The notes below the pieces were generated by a model. That model was not told the origin of the DNA. It made no database searches and saw only the letters and a list, made by a program, of their open reading frames with translations. From positions 1 through 64,000 of the forward strand of contig NZ_JAHDTF010000001.1 of NCBI RefSeq assembly GCF_018531465.1: a stretch of DNA of 64,000 nucleotides. The letters are read 5' to 3'. Each line of letters starts with the position of its first letter. Positions within the stretch are counted from its first letter, which is position 1. Position numbers and translations under genes: made by a program. The DNA comes from Sphaerisporangium fuscum (GTDB lineage: Bacteria > Actinomycetota > Actinomycetes > Streptosporangiales > Streptosporangiaceae). Shown in pieces: positions 8,702 to 17,219 of the stretch.

Positions 8702-9808
8702 TCACGCGGCCTCCAGGATGCGGCTCGGGCGGAAACCGCGCCACTGGTTGGTGGCGACCCTCAGGAAGTGGGCCAGCGGGAGCTGCCAGGTGTGCCCGGC
8801 GGCCAGCGAGCGCCGCAGCACGTACCCGAGGCCCTGGGTGCGGTAGATGCGGGCGCCCGCGGCGTGGGCGGTCTTGAGGAACGCGGCGTCCACCCCGCGC
8901 GGCAGCGCCTCGAACCCGCCCACCTCGTGGAACCTGTCCCGGGGGACGAGGATCGTGCCGCCCGCGACGTGGTCGGACCAGATCTCGCTGGTGTAGTCGG
9001 TGCGGCGGATCGTGACGTCGAGCGGCTCCAGGTAGAAGAACTCCGCGGCCGTGCCCACGATGTCGGCCCCGCTGTAGGCGCGGGCGAGCAGCAGGTCGGC
9101 GAGGTGCTCCGGGGAGTACCAGTCGTCGTCGTCCCACTTGGCGATCTCGTCGCCGCCGGCTCTGCGCGCCGCCTGGTCGAGCACCTCGCCGAACGGGGCC
9201 GAGGCGTCGGCCTCCACCACGGTGATCGGGAGCGGGAACGCCTCGACGGCCCGTCGTACGTCGTCGTGCGCGGCGGGGACGCCGTGCAGCCCGAGCACGA
9301 CCTCCACCTCGACGTGGCGCTGGCGCGCGATCTGGGCCAGCGCCGAGCCGAGCAGCCCGGGACGCTTGCTGGACATCACCACGCTGACCTTGGCGGGGGC
9401 ACCCGTGTCGCGTCGCAGGGCGTGGCGGCGCAGCCGCAGGCTGTGCTCCTCACGGCGCAGGTCGCTCACCGACCGGACCGAGTCGTCGCGCTCCTGCGGC
9501 GCCCAGGAGGTGAGCAGCCCGGCGAGGCCGGGATCGGCGTCCTCGACCCAGGCGGGCGCCTCGCCGGCGTGCACGGGCACCCCGGCCGCCGCCAGGGCGA
9601 GGACGGCCTCGAGCACGCCCTCGCGGCCGTCCGGCCAGCGCACCCGCACCCCGTCGTGGAGGCGGAGCCGGGCGACGTCGGCGACCGTCAGCGGCAGGCT
9701 CGCCGTCTCGCCCGCGAGGACCGGCCGCCCGTCGTCGAACGACAGCTCGGCCGGGCCCGCCGTCGGCGTGCGTACGTAGCCGAGCGGTGTGGGGTCGCCC
9801 TCTCCCAA
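8702..9808 (-). CDS. Glycosyltransferase, family 2-like, with N-terminal accessory region
   Basis: A 368-residue protein. Residues 1-135 form a divergent N-terminal region (GYVRTPTAGPAELSF...), and the GT-A domain starts at VSVVMSSKRPGLLGSAL (141-157). The aspartate-rich metal site EIAKWDDDDWY lies at about 221-231. IWSDHVAGGTILVPRDRFHEVGGF corresponds to the acceptor-side segment. The TTG at 9808 has AAAGGGTGA upstream; a nearby GTG is out of frame. It starts 60 bp after the hom stop on the same strand, so it may be expressed from the lysA-hom promoter. The substrate is unknown. Confidence 0.82.
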   Translation of the reverse strand: MGEGDPTPLGYVRTPTAGPAELSFDDGRPVLAGETASLPLTVADVARLRLHDGVRVRWPDGREGVLEAVLALAAAGVPVHAGEAPAWVEDADPGLAGLLTSWAPQERDDSVRSVSDLRREEHSLRLRRHALRRDTGAPAKVSVVMSSKRPGLLGSALAQIARQRHVEVEVVLGLHGVPAAHDDVRRAVEAFPLPITVVEADASAPFGEVLDQAARRAGGDEIAKWDDDDWYSPEHLADLLLARAYSGADIVGTAAEFFYLEPLDVTIRRTDYTSEIWSDHVAGGTILVPRDRFHEVGGFEALPRGVDAAFLKTAHAAGARIYRTQGLGYVLRRSLAAGHTWQLPLAHFLRVATNQWRGFRPSRILEAA

Positions 9809-9868
9809 CTGTCACCCTTTCGCATCCGGCCCCGCGGGGGCGGGGGAAGACGCCCGGGATGTCCCAGG

Positions 9869-11248
9869 TCAGGGCGTCTCGTCGCCCTCGACGCGCATCA
9901 CGCTCGTCACCCCTCTGACGATGTCGAGCTCGCGCAGCCCATCTATTGTCGCGGACAACGCGGCGTCGCTGGCCCGGTGGGTGACGAGCACCAGCTGGGC
10001 GTCGTCGCCACGCCCCTCCTGGCGGACCGTCTGGATCGACACGTCGTGCGTGGAGAAGATGTCGGCGACCCGGGCGAGCACGCCGGGCTTGTCGGCCACG
10101 TCGAGCGAGACGTGGTAGCGCGTGACCGTCTCCCCCATCGGGTGGACGGGCAGGTCGGCGTAGGTCGACTCCTGCGGGCCGTGGGTGCCGGCGATGCGGT
10201 TGCGGGCGACGGCCACGATGTCGCCGAGCACCGCCGAGGCGGTGGGCGCCCCGCCGGCGCCCTTGCCGTAGAACATCAGCTGGCCCGCGGACTCCGCCTC
10301 CACGAACACCGCGTTGTACGCCTCGCGGACCCCGGCCAGGGGGTGGCTCCTCGGGATCATCGCCGGGTGGACGCGCACGCCGACCGAGCGGCCGTCGTCG
10401 GACCTGGCACAGATCGCCAGCAGCTTGATGACGTAACCCATGGCCTTGGCGCTGGCCACGTCGGTGGCGGTGATCTCGGTGATGCCCTCGCGGTGCACGT
10501 CGGCGGCGGTCACCCGGCTGTGGAAGGCGAGCCCGGCCAGGATGGCGGCCTTGGCCGCGGCGTCGAAGCCCTCGACGTCGGCGGTCGGGTCGGCCTCGGC
10601 GTACCCCAGGGCCTGGGCCTCCTCGAGCGCGTCGCTGAAGGAGGCGCCGGTGGAGTCCATCTTGTCGAGGATGTAGTTGGTGGTGCCGTTGACGATGCCG
10701 AGCACGCGGTGGACGCGGTCGCCCGCCAGCGACTCGCGCAGCGGGCGGAGCAGCGGGATCGCCCCGGCGACGCTGGCCTCGTAGTACAGGTCGCCGCCGT
10801 GCCGCTTGGCGGCGCCGTGGATCGCCGCGCCGTCCTCGGCGAGCAGCGCCTTGTTGGCGGTCACGACCGACTTGCCGCGGTCGAGGGCGGCGAGGATCAG
10901 CGACCGGGCCGGCTCGATGCCGCCGATCACCTCGACGACGATGTCGACGTCGTCGCGGGTGACCAGGGCCTCGGCGTCGGCGGTGAGCAGGGCGGGGTCG
11001 ACCTCGCCGTCGCGCTTGCGCCCCAGGCGCCTGACCGCGACTCCGGCGAGCTCCAGGGGCGCGCCGACGCGGGCGGTGAGGTCGTCGGCCTGTTCGTGCA
11101 GCAGGCGCACGACCTGCGACCCCACGACGCCGCAGCCGAGCAGCGCGACCTTCAGCGGCCGGCCGGGGTCGCCGGGTTTCTCGTGACGTCCCCGCTGGTC
11201 CTGCCGCGCCTCGGCGTCCCCACTTGCTTCCGGTGCGACGGGTTTCAC
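9869..11248 (-). CDS. hom: Homoserine dehydrogenase
   Basis: A 459-residue NAD(P)-dependent enzyme reducing aspartate-semialdehyde to homoserine, the branch to threonine and methionine. The Rossmann glycine motif [13 protein letters not shown] is at about 35-47. [14 protein letters not shown] and [24 protein letters not shown] are the classical catalytic-domain signatures. A C-terminal ACT regulatory domain begins [20 protein letters not shown] (about residue 370), typical of feedback-inhibited actinobacterial enzymes. The GTG start at 11248 overlaps the lysA stop by four bases (GTGA), implying translational coupling. The first 30 residues are a variable hydrophilic extension. thrC does not follow directly; a glycosyltransferase does. 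Confidence 0.95.
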   Translation of the reverse strand: MKPVAPEASGDAEARQDQRGRHEKPGDPGRPLKVALLGCGVVGSQVVRLLHEQADDLTARVGAPLELAGVAVRRLGRKRDGEVDPALLTADAEALVTRDDVDIVVEVIGGIEPARSLILAALDRGKSVVTANKALLAEDGAAIHGAAKRHGGDLYYEASVAGAIPLLRPLRESLAGDRVHRVLGIVNGTTNYILDKMDSTGASFSDALEEAQALGYAEADPTADVEGFDAAAKAAILAGLAFHSRVTAADVHREGITEITATDVASAKAMGYVIKLLAICARSDDGRSVGVRVHPAMIPRSHPLAGVREAYNAVFVEAESAGQLMFYGKGAGGAPTASAVLGDIVAVARNRIAGTHGPQESTYADLPVHPMGETVTRYHVSLDVADKPGVLARVADIFSTHDVSIQTVRQEGRGDDAQLVLVTHRASDAALSATIDGLRELDIVRGVTSVMRVEGDETP

Positions 11249-12627
11249 ACTTGCCCCCTCAACAGGTCGTCCTCGGTCTCCCTGTGGACGATCAGGCGGG
11301 CAGCGCCGTCCTTGACCGCCACCACCGCGGGCTTCGGCAGGTAGTTGTAGTTGTTGGCCAGCGACCGGCAGTACGCCCCGGTCGCGGGCACGGCGAGCAG
11401 GTCGCCGTTGGCGAGGTCGGACGGCAGCCACACGTCGCGCACGACGATGTCGCCGCTCTCGCAGTGCTTGCCGACCACGCGCGACAGCATGGGCTCGGCG
11501 CCGCTGGTGCGGGAGGCGAGCACGCAGGTGTACTCGGCGCCGTACAGCGCGGTGCGGAGGTTGTCGCTCATGCCGCCGTCGACGCTGACGTAGGCCCGCA
11601 GGCCCTCGACGTCCTTGACGGTGCCGACCTCGTAGATCGTGACGCCGCCGGGGCCGGCGATGGCCCGGCCGGGCTCGACCGTGAGCCTCGGGACCGGGAG
11701 GCCGGCGTCCTCGCAGACCCTGGTGACGATCTGGCGGAGGCTGTCGGCGATCACCTTGATGTCGGGCGCGTCGTCGCCGCCGAGGTAGGCGATGCCGTAG
11801 CCGCCGCCGAGGTCGAGCTCGGGCAGGACGACGCCGTGCTCCTGCTTGATCTGGGTCAGCAGCACGGCCAGGCGCCGGGCGGCGACCTCGAAGCCTGCGG
11901 TGTCGAAGATCTGCGAGCCGATGTGGGAGTGCAGGCCGACGAGTTCGAGCTGCGGCAGGGCCAGGATGCGGCGGACGGCCTCGGCCGCCGCGCCGCTGTT
12001 GAGCGACAGGCCGAACTTCTGGTCGTCGTGGGCCGTGGCGATGAACTCGTGGGTGTGCGCCTCGACGCCGGTGGTGACCCGGATCTGGATCTTGGGACGT
12101 ACGCCGAGCCGCTCGGCCAGGTAGCCGACCCGGGCGATCTCGTCGAAGGAGTCGACGACGATGCGGCCGATCCCGGCGCGCATCGCCCTCTCGAGCTCGG
12201 CCGCCGACTTGTTGTTGCCGTGGAGGGCCATGCGCTCGGGCGGGAAGCCGACGCTCAGCGCCACGGCCAGCTCGCCGCCGCTGCACACGTCGAGGCCGAG
12301 GCCCTCCTGGTCGACCCAGCGCGCGACCTCCTTGCACAGGAAGGCCTTGCCCGCGTAGTAGACGTCGTCGCCGTGGAAGGCGGACCGGTAGTCGCGGCAG
12401 CGTGAGCGGAAGTCGTCCTCGTCGATGACGTAGAGCGGGGTGCCGTACTCACGGGCCAGATCGCGGACGTCCACGCCGCCGATCGTGATCGCGCCGTCCG
12501 CGCGGCCGGACGTTCGCGGCCATATGGTGGGGACGAGCGTGTTGAGGTCGGCCGGCGCCTGCGGGGGACGCTCCTCGGGCAGCACTTCGGCGTGCCGGTC
12601 ACCGGCTGGATGGGCGAATCGACTCAC
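11245..12627 (-). CDS. lysA: Diaminopimelate decarboxylase
   Basis: A 460-residue PLP enzyme of the alanine-racemase-like fold III that decarboxylates meso-diaminopimelate to lysine. The PLP lysine is in VYYAGKAF (Lys94). Other marks are [36 protein letters not shown] and, near the C-terminus, [18 protein letters not shown]. The GTG start at 12627 gives [17 protein letters not shown], the usual actinobacterial N-terminus; no strong Shine-Dalgarno is seen. It overlaps hom by four bases and lies 126 bp downstream of the ArgS-like gene on the same strand, so all may form one operon. Confidence 0.95.
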   Translation of the reverse strand: MSRFAHPAGDRHAEVLPEERPPQAPADLNTLVPTIWPRTSGRADGAITIGGVDVRDLAREYGTPLYVIDEDDFRSRCRDYRSAFHGDDVYYAGKAFLCKEVARWVDQEGLGLDVCSGGELAVALSVGFPPERMALHGNNKSAAELERAMRAGIGRIVVDSFDEIARVGYLAERLGVRPKIQIRVTTGVEAHTHEFIATAHDDQKFGLSLNSGAAAEAVRRILALPQLELVGLHSHIGSQIFDTAGFEVAARRLAVLLTQIKQEHGVVLPELDLGGGYGIAYLGGDDAPDIKVIADSLRQIVTRVCEDAGLPVPRLTVEPGRAIAGPGGVTIYEVGTVKDVEGLRAYVSVDGGMSDNLRTALYGAEYTCVLASRTSGAEPMLSRVVGKHCESGDIVVRDVWLPSDLANGDLLAVPATGAYCRSLANNYNYLPKPAVVAVKDGAARLIVHRETEDDLLRGQV

Positions 12628-12753
12628 CCGAACGAGGCTATCCGACCTGTGATCCTCCCGCGCCCTGTGCTCACCTGGCGAGACGGCGGGGTGGAACATC
12701 TTCCGCCGTCGGGGCCGCAAGGCGTACCACTTTCGGTTATTTGCCGGTTTTAG

Positions 12754-13437
12754 CTAGATTTTGCCGGGCGGGACCACCCCCAGCTCCCCCAGGCCCTCCC
12801 CCAGCACCCGGCGCACCGCTTCGGCCAGCCGCACCCTCGCCAGATGGGCGCCGGAGAAGCCCTCGTCCCCCTTGGGAAGCGGCGGGGCGTGCTCGAACGC
12901 GTCGTGATAGGCCTCCGCCAGCCGCTCCAGGTACGCCGGCCAGCCCGGGTCGCGGCTCGCCCGCCTGCTCGGCAGCTCGGCCAGCACCCGCAGCACGGCC
13001 CGGTCGGACGGATCGTCCAGCGCCTCGGCGGGGAACCCCTCGGCGTCCGGCATGCCGAGGCCGCGGGCCCACCGCCCGACCGCTCCCGCCCGCACATAGG
13101 CGTACCTGACCACGAAGCCGGGGTTGCCCCACGTGCGCGGGAAGTCAGGCCACGGCTCCGGCAGATCGCGGCGCCCGCCTTCGGGAGGAGGGGCGTCCAG
13201 GATCTCGCGCACGATCTCCCCGGGCACGGCGACCTCGATCACCAGGAAGCCGTTCGGCCGGACGTCCACCTTCGCGACCCCCGGCACGCCGCGAAGCCGC
13301 GTGGCCAGCTCCCCCGCCACCTCGGCCACCGGCCGTCCCGGCGTGCGCAGGGCCGCCGTGGAGACGAACCTCGCCTCCCGCTCCCACTCCCCCTGCGGCG
13401 CCGGCGCGGCCCCCAGGACGGCGGTCAGGCGCTTCAT
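12754..13437 (-). CDS. ArgS-like protein lacking the catalytic core (DALR anticodon-binding-domain protein)
   Basis: A 227-residue protein. Residues about 35-85 (VAEVAGELATRLRGVPGVAKVDVRPNG..) look like the N-terminal Add-1 domain of arginyl-tRNA synthetase. Residues about 105-227 (NPGFVVRYAYVRAGAVGRWA ... RVRLAEAVRRVLGEGLGELG) look like its C-terminal DALR helical anticodon-binding domain. The Rossmann core with HIGH and KMSKS motifs that should lie between is absent; only ~20 residues connect the halves. It sits where argS precedes lysA in other actinobacteria. It cannot aminoacylate on its own; a tRNA-binding or regulatory role is possible. The ATG at 13437 is chosen by homology. Identification is by pattern and should be tested by profile search. 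Confidence 0.75.
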   Translation of the reverse strand: MKRLTAVLGAAPAPQGEWEREARFVSTAALRTPGRPVAEVAGELATRLRGVPGVAKVDVRPNGFLVIEVAVPGEIVREILDAPPPEGGRRDLPEPWPDFPRTWGNPGFVVRYAYVRAGAVGRWARGLGMPDAEGFPAEALDDPSDRAVLRVLAELPSRRASRDPGWPAYLERLAEAYHDAFEHAPPLPKGDEGFSGAHLARVRLAEAVRRVLGEGLGELGVVPPGKI

Positions 13438-13469
13438 GGGGGCCAGCTTAGGGCGATGGAGCCGCCCGG

Positions 13470-14246
13470 TCAGGGCCGGTGGACGAAGTCCCGGAGCAGC
13501 CGGACGACCTCCTCGGGGCGCTCGAAGACCACGACGTGACCGCTGTCGATCTCGGCGTAGACGCTGCCCGGGATGCCGGCGTGGAGTTCGCGGGCGTTCT
13601 CCACCGGGACGGTGGCGTCCCGGGTGCAGCCGATCACCAGGGTCTCCGCCCGGACGCGCGGCAGCAGGTCGCGGACGTCGATCCGCAGGTCCAGGGCCAC
13701 CTGCCGGAGGATTCCGGGCGTGGGCCGCATGTTCGGGACGAGCCTCTCGGTCCCCTCGCTGCCGAGCTTCTCCAGGTGGGCGCGGCTGAAGCCGGTGAGC
13801 ATGGCGATCCGGCCGAACGTCTCGGGGTCGCCGGCGTTGCGCCGCCAGGAGATCATCAGCTGGCGGAGGTACTCGTCGGTGCGGGCGAGCCCGGCGATCA
13901 GCACCAGACGCCGCACCAGGTCGGGGCGGGTGGCCGCGACGGCGGCCGCCACCGGGGCGCCGAGGGAGAACCCCGCCAGGTCCACCGGCTCGCCCCCGGC
14001 GTCGTCCACCACGGCCGCGACCTGCTCGGCCAGCCCCTCGACGGTCAGCTCGCCGCCGTCGTCCACGGCCTTCTCGCTGCCCGAGAGGTCGGGCAGGACC
14101 ACGGTGCTGCGGTCGGCGAGCCGGTCGACCAGATGGCCCCAGGTGAGCTCGGAACCGGGACCGGTGCCGTGGACCAGGACCAGGCGGGGGCCGGAGCCTT
14201 CCGTCGTGTAGGGGATACGGGCACCGTCTACGGACACGGTGGGCAT
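13470..14246 (-). CDS. Alpha/beta-fold hydrolase
   Basis: A 258-residue cytoplasmic protein with LVLVHGTGPGSELTW (oxyanion HG motif, about 23-37), nucleophile elbow LAGFSLGAPVA (Ser94), the late acid region VIGCTRDATVPVENA, and the catalytic histidine in EIDSGHVVVF near residue 240. The fold and triad are complete, so it is probably an active esterase or hydrolase of the Abhydrolase_1 family; the substrate is unknown. The ATG at 14246 has GAAGGAGAACC upstream. It is divergent from the MmyB-type regulator at 14389, a common arrangement in which the regulator controls the hydrolase. Confidence 0.88.
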   Translation of the reverse strand: MPTVSVDGARIPYTTEGSGPRLVLVHGTGPGSELTWGHLVDRLADRSTVVLPDLSGSEKAVDDGGELTVEGLAEQVAAVVDDAGGEPVDLAGFSLGAPVAAAVAATRPDLVRRLVLIAGLARTDEYLRQLMISWRRNAGDPETFGRIAMLTGFSRAHLEKLGSEGTERLVPNMRPTPGILRQVALDLRIDVRDLLPRVRAETLVIGCTRDATVPVENARELHAGIPGSVYAEIDSGHVVVFERPEEVVRLLRDFVHRP

Positions 14247-14324
14247 GGTTCTCCTTCGCGTTCCTCGATGTCGGTGCCGACGACACTCGCACCGCCGGGC
14301 GCCGAGGAGGAGCGGACCGCACTC

Positions 14325-14345
14325 CCTAGGATCAGCGACCCTAGG
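14325..14345. promoter_or_regulatory. Paired CCTAGG palindromes between hydrolase and MmyB-type regulator
   Basis: Two identical CCTAGG palindromes at 14325-14330 and 14340-14345 have centres 15 bp apart in the divergent intergenic region, 44 bp before the regulator start. The spacing and symmetry suggest an operator for the adjacent HTH protein. No -10 element could be placed with confidence. Confidence 0.5.
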
Positions 14346-14388
14346 CTCGCGGTCACCGCGGCGGCCGTGCCCGGGTGATGATGAGGTC

Positions 14389-15249
14389 ATGCGGATGGAC
14401 CGCGAGGAGCTCGCCCACTTCCTGCGCCGATCGCGTGAACGCCTGCGTCCCCACGAGGTGGGCCTGGCGGGCGGGGCGCGCAGGCGTACGCCGGGACTGC
14501 GGCGCGAGGAGGTGTCGCAGCTCGCCGGGATGTCGGCCGACTACTACATGCGCCTCGAACAGGCCCGCAGCCCGCAGCCGTCCACCCAGTTGCTCTCCTC
14601 GCTCGCCCGCGCCCTGCGGCTGACCCAGGACGAGCGGGACCATCTCTACCTGCTCGCCGGGCATCCCCCGCCCGTGGACCGCTACGCCGGCGATCATGTG
14701 CGGCCCGGTCTGCTCTACCTTCTCGACCGGCTGGAGGAGACGCCCGCGCACATCCTCAGCGACCTCGGTGACCTGCTGGCGCAGAACCCCATGGCCGAGG
14801 CGCTGTTCGGCTGCGTCTGCACGGTCGAGGGGAGGGACCGCAACATCGTGTGGCGCTGGTTCACCGATCCCGCCGTGCGGGCGGCCTATCCCGCCGACGA
14901 GCAGGACCATCTCAGCCGCGTCCACGTCGCGGACCTGCGCGCGGCGGCCGCCCGGCGGGGCGGGGACGCGGCGGCGACGGAGCTGGTCGGACGGCTGCGG
15001 GCCGCCAGCGAGGAGTTCGCCGCGCTCTGGGAGCTCCACGAGGTGGCCGTACGGCACCGCAGCCGCATGCGGGTGCTCCACCCCGAGATCGGCCCGGTCG
15101 AGCTCGACTGCGAGACCCTCCTGACGCCCACCGAGGACCAGCGGGTGCTGGTCTTCACCCCACCGCCGGGCACCGAGAGCATCGAGCGGCTCGAACTGCT
15201 GCGGGTGCTCGGCCCGCAGGTCGCCCACCGGAGCCATCTGGCCTCATGA
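14389..15249 (+). CDS. XRE-family regulator with MmyB-like ligand-binding domain
   Basis: A 286-residue DNA-binding protein. The N-terminal helix-turn-helix includes RRTPGLRREEVSQLAGMSAD then YYMRLEQARSPQPS (residues about 32-66), the signature of MmyB-type regulators. The C-terminal ~180 residues (HILSDLGDLLAQNPMAEALFG ... NIVWRWFTDP) correspond to the MmyB-like PAS-type sensor domain thought to bind fatty-acid-like ligands in this family. The ATG at 14389 (an alternative ATG is at 14395) follows GATGAGG. It is divergent from the alpha/beta hydrolase, with paired palindromes in between, so control of that gene and of itself is likely. Confidence 0.88.
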   Translation: MRMDREELAHFLRRSRERLRPHEVGLAGGARRRTPGLRREEVSQLAGMSADYYMRLEQARSPQPSTQLLSSLARALRLTQDERDHLYLLAGHPPPVDRYAGDHVRPGLLYLLDRLEETPAHILSDLGDLLAQNPMAEALFGCVCTVEGRDRNIVWRWFTDPAVRAAYPADEQDHLSRVHVADLRAAAARRGGDAAATELVGRLRAASEEFAALWELHEVAVRHRSRMRVLHPEIGPVELDCETLLTPTEDQRVLVFTPPPGTESIERLELLRVLGPQVAHRSHLAS

Positions 15250-15253
15250 GCAC

Positions 15254-15280
15254 GGAGGCCCCGCTCAGGGCGGGGCCTCC
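15254..15280. terminator. Bidirectional hairpin terminator
   Basis: An 11-bp perfect stem, GGAGGCCCCGC and GCGGGGCCTCC, with loop TCAGG, lies just after the MmyB-type regulator stop and 15 bp from the convergent SRPBCC gene stop. There is no strong T-run, as is common in actinomycetes. Confidence 0.75.
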
Positions 15281-15294
15281 GGCACGCTGCGGGG

Positions 15295-15825
15295 TTACGC
15301 CGTCTGCTCGGTGAACGACTTCCCGGTCTCCAGCAGGCTCTTAAGGTCGCTGAGCACCCAGGCGTGGCCGCCTCCCGCGCCCTGGTCCTCCCACTGGCCG
15401 CTGACGAGCGCGGCGAGCCTGGGCGCGCCCTCCAGTTCGTGGATGAGGGTCAGGGAGCAGACGCCGCCGTCGAGCTGCTTGATCTCGTGGGTGACCACCG
15501 TGGCCTTCTCCGCCGCGATCTCCGGGTCCATCAGCATGCGGAAGGTGGTGACCAGCTTGCGCGGCGGGTCGGCCTCCAGGACCTCGCCCTCGATCACCAC
15601 GTCGGGGGCCTCACCTCCCCTGCTCAGCGACTCCTCCTTGAACTGCTCGGTGGCCCGCATCTTGTACGCGCCGCCCCGGCGCAGGTCGTAGTCGGCGTAA
15701 CCGGTGTAGCCGTAGCGGGCGGTCCACTCCGGCTTGGTGATGGCGTCCCAGATCGCCTCGGGGGTGGCCTTGATGTAGACCCGGTACACCTGCGTGGTCA
15801 CCGAGGTGGTGGTGGCGGTCGTCAT
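15295..15825 (-). CDS. SRPBCC (AHSA1/START-like) family protein
   Basis: A 176-residue protein. TQVYRVYIKATPEAIWDAIT and WTARYGYTGYADYDLRRGG are typical of the AHSA1-like START fold, a hydrophobic-cavity domain that binds small lipophilic ligands. The ATG at 15825 overlaps the upstream ArsR stop by four bases (ATGA), so the two are translationally coupled. ArsR-SRPBCC pairs are widespread in actinobacteria and usually autoregulated; the ligand is unknown. The ribosome-binding site CTGGAGAA lies upstream inside arsR. Confidence 0.88.
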   Translation of the reverse strand: MTTATTTSVTTQVYRVYIKATPEAIWDAITKPEWTARYGYTGYADYDLRRGGAYKMRATEQFKEESLSRGGEAPDVVIEGEVLEADPPRKLVTTFRMLMDPEIAAEKATVVTHEIKQLDGGVCSLTLIHELEGAPRLAALVSGQWEDQGAGGGHAWVLSDLKSLLETGKSFTEQTA

Positions 15826-16142
15826 GCGTCGTTCTCCAGTTCTGCCTTGAGGTCCGCGAGCGCCGACACCTGGCGCTCTGTGTACTTGTCGATCCACCGG
15901 TCGTGGATCAAGCGGATCGGCACCGGGTTGAGGAAGTGGAGTTTCTCCCGGCCGGACCGCCGCGCGACCACCAGACCCGCCTCTTCGAGCACCTTCAGGT
16001 GCTTCATCACACCGAAGCGGGTCATCTCCAGCCCGGACTCCAGCTCACTGAGCGTGCGGCCGTCACGTTCGAAGAGCAGGTCGAGCAGGAATCGGCGTGT
16101 CGGGTCGGCGAGGGCCTTGAACACGCGGTCGTCGTCGGTCAC
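15822..16142 (-). CDS. ArsR-family transcriptional repressor
   Basis: A 106-residue winged-helix protein: DDRVFKALADPTRRFLLDLL opens the domain, and LSELESGLEMTRFGVMKHLK is the recognition helix-turn-helix. No metal-binding CxC motif is seen, so it belongs to the non-metal SdpR-like group paired with SRPBCC proteins. The GTG at 16142 is chosen over an ATG at 16178 because a strong promoter (TTGACA, 18 bp, TATTCT) ends six bases before the GTG, making the transcript leaderless and the upstream ATG untranscribed. A perfect palindrome sits in the promoter spacer, so autorepression is very likely. Confidence 0.9.
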   Translation of the reverse strand: MTDDDRVFKALADPTRRFLLDLLFERDGRTLSELESGLEMTRFGVMKHLKVLEEAGLVVARRSGREKLHFLNPVPIRLIHDRWIDKYTERQVSALADLKAELENDA

Positions 16143-16148
16143 ATCCAA

Positions 16149-16178
16149 AGAATAGGTGACCAAATGGTCACATGTCAA
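16149..16178 (-). promoter_or_regulatory. Leaderless promoter of the arsR-SRPBCC operon with operator in the spacer
   Basis: On the minus strand the -35 is TTGACA (16178-16173), the spacer is 18 bp, and the -10 is TATTCT (16154-16149). The expected start point coincides with the GTG at 16142. The spacer contains the perfect 16-bp palindrome GTGACCAAATGGTCAC at 16156-16171, an apparent ArsR operator that would block RNA polymerase when bound. Confidence 0.8.
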
Positions 16179-16274
16179 CGGTGCGGCGGCGACATCCGCG
16201 GAAAGCGTTACGGTGTCAGCACCGGCAGGCCCGACGGCCGGCCCCGGCCCGAGCGCGCGGAGAGGGAGTCACCG

Positions 16275-17057
16275 ATGACAGGCCTTCGCAGCAAGCTGCT
16301 GTTCGCCTTACTGATCACGACCGTCGCCGGATGCTCCCGGCCCTCGCCCGGCGTCGTCCCCCCTCACGCGACCGGAGTGCAGCAGGTCGCCGCCACCCGG
16401 GCGAGCGGCAGGCAACTGGTGGCGCTGTGGGACTCCTACGGCGGCCTGATCGGCAACGTCCGCAAGGGGCTCAACCCGCCCAAGATCGCCGTCTACAGCG
16501 ACGGCCTGGTGGTCGCCTCGGCCGAACGCCGGCTGACCCTGAAGCCGGGCGAGCTCGACAACCTGCTCGGCGGCCTGCGCAAGGACCTCGCCGGCCAGCC
16601 CGCGAGCCCCACCCCGAAGGGCGGGCCCCACATCTACGACGCCACCACGACCCTGCTCGGCGTCCGCGACGGCCGCACGATGCGCACCGTCGCCGCGTAC
16701 GCCCTCGAGGAGACGCGCTCACAGAACGTCTACCCCAAGGGGCTGTACCACGCCCGCGACGCTCTGGCCGCGCTGGCCGACCGCATCGCCCGCAAATCGA
16801 CCCCCTACACGGCCGGCCGCGTCCTGCTGATCGCCCAGCCCCGCCCCGGCCAGGGCGGCAAGCCCTGGCCCGCCGGCGTCCCCGAGCCGTCCGCCGCCGC
16901 CACGGGCATCGTCACCAAGAAGCTGTCCGGCGCCCAGGCCAAGGCCGCCATCGGCGGCATCCACCGCGACGGCAAGCGCAACGTCTGGCCGTCCTTCCAC
17001 GACCACCACGGCCACACCTACGTCGTCTCCTGGCGGTACCTGCTGCCGTCGGAGTGA
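16275..17057 (+). CDS. Putative secreted lipoprotein, function unknown
   Basis: A 260-residue protein. MTGLRSKLLFALLITTVAGC is a lipoprotein signal peptide with lipobox VAGC and lipidated Cys20. The mature part has no repeat or enzyme motif I recognise; it contains two similar-looking alpha/beta halves (NPPKIAVYSDGLVV and HTYVVSWRYLLP) reminiscent of small actinobacterial surface lipoproteins. The ATG at 16275 has GAGGGAG upstream. It starts about 130 bp from the divergent ArsR gene and ends just before the promoter of the HTH gene at 17220. Confidence 0.75.
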   Translation: MTGLRSKLLFALLITTVAGCSRPSPGVVPPHATGVQQVAATRASGRQLVALWDSYGGLIGNVRKGLNPPKIAVYSDGLVVASAERRLTLKPGELDNLLGGLRKDLAGQPASPTPKGGPHIYDATTTLLGVRDGRTMRTVAAYALEETRSQNVYPKGLYHARDALAALADRIARKSTPYTAGRVLLIAQPRPGQGGKPWPAGVPEPSAAATGIVTKKLSGAQAKAAIGGIHRDGKRNVWPSFHDHHGHTYVVSWRYLLPSE

Positions 17058-17080
17058 CCCGAAGAACTTCGTCTCTATTG

Positions 17081-17126
17081 TTGACGACGTTCATCGGCAG
17101 GCCTATCTTCGTCTCCATCGGAGACG
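17081..17126 (+). promoter_or_regulatory. Sigma-70-type promoter with overlapping operator
   Basis: TTGACG (17081-17086), a 17-bp spacer and TATCTT (17104-17109) form a good promoter. Immediately after the -10 lies CGTCTCCATCGGAGACG (17110-17126), a 7-bp inverted repeat over the expected start point. CTTCGTCTC occurs twice, at 17067 and 17107. The layout fits repression by the product of the following HTH gene. Confidence 0.65.
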
Positions 17127-17219
17127 ATGTTCGACGTGCGCTGCGGACGCGGACACTCCACCTCCGGCGTGGTAGTAATGAGATCCGCGAAGGAGGCCGG
17201 ACAGACAAGTTGGTGCACC

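Noticed and set aside
8768..11344. Long plus-strand open frame opposite the glycosyltransferase and hom
   Set aside because: No domain pattern; opposite strand encodes hom with Rossmann and ACT motifs.
16143..16178. ATG 16178 as the start of the ArsR gene
   Set aside because: It coincides with the -35 box; the promoter places transcription start at GTG 16142.
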